Source: CALWZE01 sp964645785 (lineage in GTDB: Bacteria > Bacillota > Clostridia > Oscillospirales > Ruminococcaceae). From it: DNA of 17,576 bases. Under the pieces are notes generated by a model. It did no database searches. It worked only from the letters and a program-made list of their open reading frames with translations, and was not told the origin of the DNA. A program made the translations under genes and the position numbers. This document shows positions 13,301 through 17,576 of the stretch, piece by piece. The stretch is taken from assembly GCA_964645785.1 (NCBI GenBank), contig CAZYAV010000047.1:1-17576 (forward strand). The letters run 5' to 3'. Numbering within the stretch: position 1 is the first letter of the stretch; each line of letters opens with the position of its first letter.

Positions 13301-14071
13301 CTATTTTATGATTTCCATACCCGCGTTGTGAATTTCAATCATATAAATTTCACAAGGCGATAATTCTATCGTTTCGGTTGACAGGCTGCTTGCAAGTTCG
13401 GCGGACTTGTCTGTGAGCAGTTTTTTAATATCGCCTTCCGCAATTTCTTCTTCGCGCAGACTGTTCAGGTAAGCTTGCATCTCTTCTTTGAAGGTCAGCA
13501 GCGCGGTATCCCGTTCCGCTACGGTTACAAGCTGCGGGGCGTTGACAGAATAAGCAGCGTCCGCCTCAACGAAACAGGAAAAATCATATACCGGCTCCCC
13601 GTCCTCGTCCGGATAGCCGCATGGGCTGCTTTGTTTCACAAGCGGCATAGAAAGGGTCAGTTCTTCTCCCATATGCTCGCAGTACAATTCCTGCGACGAA
13701 AAACCGATTGTCGCGGTGACGAAATCGTAATTCTCGTCGTCGGCAGAGATGGTGTTTATTACCTCAGCTACTGCGGCAAGGAACTCTGTTAATTCATCGG
13801 GTGTCGAAGCGAGCGCCGCGTTAAAATCGGCTACGCTCTGCTGCCCATAGCCCGCGGTCTTGTGTGCAAGCAGTTTTTCGTATGCAGCAGACGCAGTAGG
13901 GGAAACAGTTGGACTTGAAGCCCCAGTTGTTGACGTTACAGGTTGGCTAATGGTGGTTTCGCTGCCCCGCGCGGTGTCGCTTTGCTCGGGCAGAGAATTT
14001 CGCTCCGCACACCCTGTTAGTGCACTTACCGTTAAGAGGGCGGCAAGGAGAAGGGGGAAACATTTTTTCAC
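13301..14071 (-). CDS. predicted lipoprotein of unknown function (256 aa)
   Basis: The protein starts at a GTG at 14071 with AAAGGAG upstream. MKKCFPLLLAALLTVSALTGC is a lipoprotein signal peptide with lipobox LTGC and lipid attachment at C21, so the mature protein should be anchored outside the membrane. A Ser/Thr/Pro-rich linker covers about 22-62, and the rest is an acidic, mostly helical domain. Regions with Asp/Glu runs (SADDENYDF, DEDGEP) and ELSPCEIYMIEIHNAG near the end are distinctive. I do not recognise the family. Base composition is visibly less GC-rich than the neighbouring genes, with more A/T-ending codons, which suggests acquisition from elsewhere or relaxed selection. It has no obvious operon partner and no clear terminator. 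Confidence 0.85.
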   Translation of the reverse strand: MKKCFPLLLAALLTVSALTGCAERNSLPEQSDTARGSETTISQPVTSTTGASSPTVSPTASAAYEKLLAHKTAGYGQQSVADFNAALASTPDELTEFLAAVAEVINTISADDENYDFVTATIGFSSQELYCEHMGEELTLSMPLVKQSSPCGYPDEDGEPVYDFSCFVEADAAYSVNAPQLVTVAERDTALLTFKEEMQAYLNSLREEEIAEGDIKKLLTDKSAELASSLSTETIELSPCEIYMIEIHNAGMEIIK

Positions 14072-14646
14072 AGCAGAAGGCTCCTTTCTGCAAACAACAG
14101 CTTTTTTGCTGCTTTTTCCGGGAACAGGTAAAGAATACCGCTCGGGCTTGAACCCGCTTTGAATGGACGGTGTTTTTTATGTGGAGACAATAGAAGCGAC
14201 AAGCCAAGCGCGTTGCCTTAGAGCTATTGCTAAAATTGCACGGAGACGACAGCGCCTTGCGGGGGATTGACAATTTCAGGTTCCGCCCCGCGCAGAGCAA
14301 GAATTGGTTTACAGAGTATTGATTCAATATTCCGCCTGAATGTGCCGCTTATCAAAATCCTGCGTTTGGTTCGCGATGCGCAGACGAGCCCCACGCCGGC
14401 AAAAGCGCATGAATTCGGTTTTACGCCAAAACCGAAATGGCGGGGGAATTCAAGCGGAAGCATTTGCCGAAACCAGGCCGCGCAAGCAGTACCGGCGGCG
14501 GAACAACACCGCCCGAAAGCCCATGCCCGGTTTTCAGGGCAAAAGCTTTCTCGTCCTTGCCCCTCAACAGAAAAGCCGCCCCGCCGCGGCCTGCCCCGTG
14601 CCCGGCCTGCTTTTGGCCTGCTGCGAAAGGCGGGCAGGCCGGTGGT
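14072..14646. other. 575-bp gene-free stretch between the lipoprotein and YifB genes
   Basis: I see no gene with a credible start. A perfect 9-bp stem TTCGGTTTT/AAAACCGAA with a 5-nt loop lies at 14414-14436, and the palindrome TATTGATTCAATA lies at 14317-14329. The last 80 bases before the YifB stop contain several GGCCTGC/GCAGGCC repeats that could fold into weak terminators for YifB (for example 14571-14590, a GCCGC/GCGGC stem with TTTT on the minus strand). Confidence 0.4.
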
Positions 14647-16173
14647 TCAGCCCCGCAGCCAGTATTTTTTGTCCAGCGCGCGGTACTGCACCGCCTCGGC
14701 GATGTGTGCGGCCTCGATGCGGGGCGACCCGGCGAGGTCGGCGATTGTGCGGGCGACCTTGCGCACCTTGTCATAGGCGCGGGCGGACAAGCCCAGCCCC
14801 TCAAACGCGCGCTTGAGCGCCCCCTGCGCCGCCTCGCTCATCGCGCACATCTCGTCGAGCAGCCCGGCCGGCAGCTTGGCGTTGTAGCCGACGCCGTAGG
14901 CGGCGTACCGCTCCTTTTGCAGCGCGCGGGCGCGGACAACCCGGCTGCGGATGGCGGCGGAGGATTCGCCGGGCGCCGATGCGGCGATGGAATTGTAATC
15001 GACCGCCGCGACCTCGATGTGCAGGTCAATGCGGTCGAGCAGCGGGCCGCTCACCCGGGAAAGGTACTTTTCCACCGCGTGCGGCGCGCAGGTGCAGGGC
15101 TTGGCGCTGCCGAAATTGCCGCAGGGGCAGGGGTTCATCGCCGCGACAAGCATGACCGAGCAGGGATAGGTCAGCGACCCGGCGACGCGGGAGATGGTGA
15201 CGGCGCCGTCCTCGACCGGCTGGCGCAGCACCTCGGTTGCCGCGCGGGAAAACTCCGGCAGCTCGTCCAAAAATAGCACGCCGTTATGCGCGAGGGACAG
15301 CTCGCCCGGCCGGGGAATGGAGCCGCCGCCGGTGAGCCCCGCGGCCGAAACGGTGTGGTGCGGGGAGCGGAACGGCCGGACACGGACAAGCGAGCCGTGC
15401 TCCGCCAGCTGGCCGGCGGCGGAATAAATCATGGTTGTCTCGATCGCCTCGGCATAATCCAGCGGCGGCAGGATGGAGGGGATGCGCTTGGCGAGCATGG
15501 ATTTGCCCGACCCGGCAGGACCGATCATCAGCAGGTTGTGGCCGCCCGCCGCCGCAACCTCGATTGCCCGGCGCGCGGCAAGCTGCCCCTTGACGTCGGC
15601 AAAATCGGGCAGGGACTCGAGCGGCGGCAGGTCGAAGGCGGGCGGCTGGGCGGGAACAAGCGGCGCGCCCCCGGCGAGGTGGCCGGCCAGCTCGCGGACG
15701 GTCTGCACCCCGTAAACGGTCAGCCCCTGCGCGACCGCGGCCTCGGCGGCGTTTTCGGCGGGCAGATAGAGCCGGGTGACCCCGCAGGCCCGCGCCGCAA
15801 GCGTCATCGCAAGGACGCCGTTGACCGGCCGCAGCCGCCCGTCCAGCGAGAGCTCGCCCAAAAATGCCGCCCCCGCAAGCGGCGCGTCCAGCTGGCCGGA
15901 CGCGCAGAGCACGGCGAGCAGGATGGGCAGGTCGTACACAGGGCCGCTCTTTTTCTTGTCCGCCGGGGCGAGGTTGACCGTCACCCGGCTGATGGGGAAG
16001 GTGAAGCCGCTGTTTTTGATGGCGCTGCGCACCCGGTCGCGGGATTCGCTGACCGCCGCGTCGGGCAGGCCGACCAGATCGAACGCGGGCAGCCCGCCGC
16101 TCGTGTCCGCCTCAACCGTCACCCCATAGCCGTCCAGGCCGTAAAGGCCGAGACTTTGCACCCGCGCATACAT
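14647..16173 (-). CDS. YifB/ComM-family AAA+ ATPase (Mg-chelatase-like)
   Basis: The 508-aa product has the family's usual length when the ATG at 16173 is used (MYARVQSLGLYGLDG is the conserved start; GGGAGG lies 10 nt upstream). The N-terminal ChlI-like domain is at about 20-140. The Mg-chelatase AAA domain has Walker A GPAGSGKS (218-225), Walker B VLFLDE (299-304) and the family motif CPCG...CTC (C349, C351, C360, C362). A C-terminal Mg-chelatase domain follows from about 400. The Proteobacterial homologue ComM is a hexameric helicase that extends branch migration during natural transformation; in Firmicutes the role is less established. It is transcribed alone from a TATAAT near 16237, divergently from nfnA. 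A longer frame to 16569 crosses that promoter and is rejected. Confidence 0.95.
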   Translation of the reverse strand: MYARVQSLGLYGLDGYGVTVEADTSGGLPAFDLVGLPDAAVSESRDRVRSAIKNSGFTFPISRVTVNLAPADKKKSGPVYDLPILLAVLCASGQLDAPLAGAAFLGELSLDGRLRPVNGVLAMTLAARACGVTRLYLPAENAAEAAVAQGLTVYGVQTVRELAGHLAGGAPLVPAQPPAFDLPPLESLPDFADVKGQLAARRAIEVAAAGGHNLLMIGPAGSGKSMLAKRIPSILPPLDYAEAIETTMIYSAAGQLAEHGSLVRVRPFRSPHHTVSAAGLTGGGSIPRPGELSLAHNGVLFLDELPEFSRAATEVLRQPVEDGAVTISRVAGSLTYPCSVMLVAAMNPCPCGNFGSAKPCTCAPHAVEKYLSRVSGPLLDRIDLHIEVAAVDYNSIAASAPGESSAAIRSRVVRARALQKERYAAYGVGYNAKLPAGLLDEMCAMSEAAQGALKRAFEGLGLSARAYDKVRKVARTIADLAGSPRIEAAHIAEAVQYRALDKKYWLRG

Positions 16174-16231
16174 AACCGCCGCGCCTCCCTTTTTGACAGA
16201 ATAGGAATCGGCAAACCGATAAACAATACTT

Positions 16232-16237
16232 ATTATA
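16232..16237 (-). promoter_or_regulatory. -10 box for the YifB gene
   Basis: A perfect TATAAT on the minus strand (16237-16232) lies about 60 nt before the start codon. The matching -35 is poor (TTGCGC at 18 nt). Confidence 0.5.
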
Positions 16238-16466
16238 CACGTCCGCTCCGCGCCAGCGCAATACGCAAAAGGCCGCGTGCGGTGAACGCGGAACGGGGCA
16301 CGCGGGGCAAAAGGCCGTACACGCCGCCTGCCCGGCGTGGCGGGCAAGGGGCTCGGGGCTGCATCTGGGGGGCGGCCGAACCCCGCGGACGCAGCGGAAC
16401 CCGGCGCTGGGCTGCGCATCGCCCCATAGGCCGCCGCGCTTCCGGCCGCCGGAACCGGGCGCATGG

Positions 16467-16494
16467 TTGACTTTTGGCCGCCGGATGGTAGAAT
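16467..16494 (+). promoter_or_regulatory. promoter for nfnA
   Basis: TTGACT (16467-16472) and TAGAAT (16489-16494) are 16 nt apart, each one base from consensus, with a leader of about 70 nt before the ATG. Confidence 0.6.
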
Positions 16495-16568
16495 AAATAT
16501 CGGATTAGAGTGTGCAAAACAATGGGAAACAAGGCTAACAAAACGAAAGATTGGAAGGGGCTTAAACA

Positions 16569-17411
16569 ATGTACAAAATTGTACGCAAACAGGTTCTCAA
16601 CCCAACCGTGACGCTGATGGACATCGACGCGCCGCTCGTTGCGAAAAAGGCGGAACCGGGGCAGTTTGTCATCCTGCGGGTTGACGAAAACGGCGAGCGC
16701 ATCCCGCTGACCGTCGCGGATTACGACCGCGAGGCGGGGACGGTCACGATCATCTTCCAGATCGTCGGCGCGACGACCGAAAAGCTCAACCACCTCAACG
16801 AGGGGGACAGCCTGCACGACTTTGTCGGGCCGCTCGGCCGGCCGACCGAGACGGCGGGGCTGAAAAAGGTCGCGGTCATCGGCGGCGGCGTCGGCAGCGC
16901 AATCGCCTACCCGATTGCGAAAAAGCTGCACGCGCAGGGCGCGCAGGTGCACTCGGTTGTCGGCTTCCGCAGCAAGGATCTGCTCATCCTTGAAAACGAG
17001 TTCAGGGCGGTGTCCGACAAGCTGGTCATCATGTCGGACGACGGCACGGTCGGGCAAAAGGGGCTGGTGACCGACGCGCTCAAGGCTCTTATCGAGGCGG
17101 GCGAGCAGTACGACGAGGTCATCGCCATCGGGCCGCTGATCATGATGAAATTCGTCTGCAAGCTCACAAAGGAATACAACATCAAGACGGTTGTGTCGAT
17201 GAACCCGATCATGATCGACGGCACGGGCATGTGCGGCGGCTGCCGGCTGACGGTTGGCGGCAAGACCAAATTCGCCTGCGTCGACGGCCCGGATTTTGAC
17301 GGGCACGAGGTCGATTTTGACGAGGCGATGGCGCGCTCGACCGCGTATAAGCCGTTTGAACGCGCGCAGCATGAGTCGGTCTGCAATCTGTTCAAGCAGG
17401 AGGTCAAATAA
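16569..17411 (+). CDS. nfnA: NfnA/SudB-type ferredoxin-NADP reductase subunit
   Basis: This 280-aa soluble flavoprotein is the small subunit of NADH-dependent reduced ferredoxin:NADP+ oxidoreductase (electron bifurcation), also annotated as a sulfide/dihydroorotate dehydrogenase-like FAD/NAD-binding protein. The FAD domain covers about 1-95 (IPLTVADYD at 45-53, VGPLGRP at 86-92), and the nucleotide-binding motif VIGGGVGSA lies at 103-111. A [2Fe-2S] site is indicated by MCGGC (C222, C225) and C237, with an upstream Asp (D217) as the probable fourth ligand. GGAAGGGG precedes the ATG. The next gene starts 2 nt after its stop and encodes the partner subunit, which strongly supports the Nfn assignment over an isolated dihydroorotate dehydrogenase subunit. 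Confidence 0.93.
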   Translation: MYKIVRKQVLNPTVTLMDIDAPLVAKKAEPGQFVILRVDENGERIPLTVADYDREAGTVTIIFQIVGATTEKLNHLNEGDSLHDFVGPLGRPTETAGLKKVAVIGGGVGSAIAYPIAKKLHAQGAQVHSVVGFRSKDLLILENEFRAVSDKLVIMSDDGTVGQKGLVTDALKALIEAGEQYDEVIAIGPLIMMKFVCKLTKEYNIKTVVSMNPIMIDGTGMCGGCRLTVGGKTKFACVDGPDFDGHEVDFDEAMARSTAYKPFERAQHESVCNLFKQEVK

Positions 17412-17413
17412 CC

Positions 17414-17576
17414 ATGCCCAATATGTCTTTGAAGAAAAACGAGATGCCCTCGCAGGATCCGAATGTCCGCAACAAGAACTTCCTCGAGGTCGCGCTCGGC
17501 TATACAAAAGAGCAGGCGATCGACGAGGCGCAGCGCTGCCTGCACTGCAAGAACAAGCCCTGCACCGAGGGCTGCC
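17414..17576 (+). CDS. nfnB: NfnB / GltD-like (NADPH-dependent glutamate synthase small-subunit family), 5' part
   Basis: The first 54 residues are present; the gene runs off the right edge. The sequence begins MPNMSLKKNEMPSQDPNVRN, and then EEAL-type text characteristic of the family appears as GYTKEQAIDEAQRCLHCKNKPC, the N-terminal cysteine cluster that binds [4Fe-4S] (C43, C46, C50, C54). A GCAGGAGG ribosome site lies inside the end of nfnA, so translation is coupled. An alternative ATG at 17423 is possible but less well spaced. The partner subunit upstream makes NfnB more likely than GltD of a glutamate synthase. Confidence 0.9.
   Translation, partial: MPNMSLKKNEMPSQDPNVRNKNFLEVALGYTKEQAIDEAQRCLHCKNKPCTEGC

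Larger units (their letters stand above)
16174..16568. other. divergent intergenic region between the YifB and nfnA genes
   Basis: This is a 395-bp non-coding region with promoters facing out at both ends and a GC-rich middle (about 16245-16460) in which I see no gene or clear regulatory element. Confidence 0.5.

Noticed and set aside
14130..14170. tRNA T-arm-like string GGGCTTGAACCC
   Set aside because: No acceptor stem, anticodon arm or D arm could be placed around it.
14230..14463. 77-codon minus-strand open frame in the gap upstream of the lipoprotein gene
   Set aside because: No ribosome site and it includes a hairpin and a palindrome; no recognisable protein features.
16233..17507. 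424-codon minus-strand open frame over nfnA
   Set aside because: nfnA on the plus strand has family motifs, a ribosome site and a partner gene; the reverse frame is compositional.

Overview
The window looks like a chromosomal segment of a high-GC anaerobic Firmicute, most likely a gut-type clostridium of the Oscillospirales or a related order (inference). Supporting signs are strong AGGAGG-type ribosome sites, occasional TTG and GTG starts, an aldo/keto reductase with two clostridial-type [4Fe-4S] motifs, NfnAB-type flavin/iron-sulfur genes, and no aerobic functions. No tRNA, rRNA, CRISPR array, transposase or integrase was seen.

Layout. Positions 1-505 hold the start of a YhfC-type intramembrane protease gene (minus strand, running off the left edge). 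Positions 1072-9551, all minus strand, form one accessory locus. In transcription order it is: GPH-family transporter C, a hairpin terminator, URO-D-like protein 2, a 47-aa protein, an 84-aa membrane protein, GPH transporter B, a hairpin, GPH transporter A, a strong promoter with a palindromic operator, URO-D-like protein 1, a second 47-aa protein, a TetR regulator and a terminator. Divergent from it on the plus strand are a 78-aa membrane protein and a ferredoxin-type aldo/keto reductase ending in a textbook terminator. Next comes a TTG-started M15-like/peptidoglycan-binding protein, then about 0.9 kb with no convincing gene. A lipoprotein (minus) and a YifB/ComM AAA ATPase (minus) follow, and divergent from the latter the nfnA-nfnB pair starts and runs off the right edge.

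The most interesting part is the duplicated cassette. Two URO-D-fold proteins, 44 of 62 residues identical over one C-terminal stretch, are each followed at once by a 47-aa protein. The two small proteins have identical length, align without gaps (22 of 47 identical) and share the core LAEKL-x2-PIPKE-x2-EARKA. The URO-D proteins keep the family's C-terminal architecture. By eye they lack the His-x-Cys...Cys zinc ligands of MtaA/MtbA-type methyltransferases and the N-terminal arginine motif of true uroporphyrinogen decarboxylase. No corrinoid protein is nearby.

With three GPH symporters and a TetR repressor beside its likely operator, I infer an inducible uptake-and-conversion system for an unknown small, probably anionic or glycosylated, molecule. 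In that model the 47-aa proteins are obligate partners of the URO-D proteins. The chemistry is not determined by the sequence.
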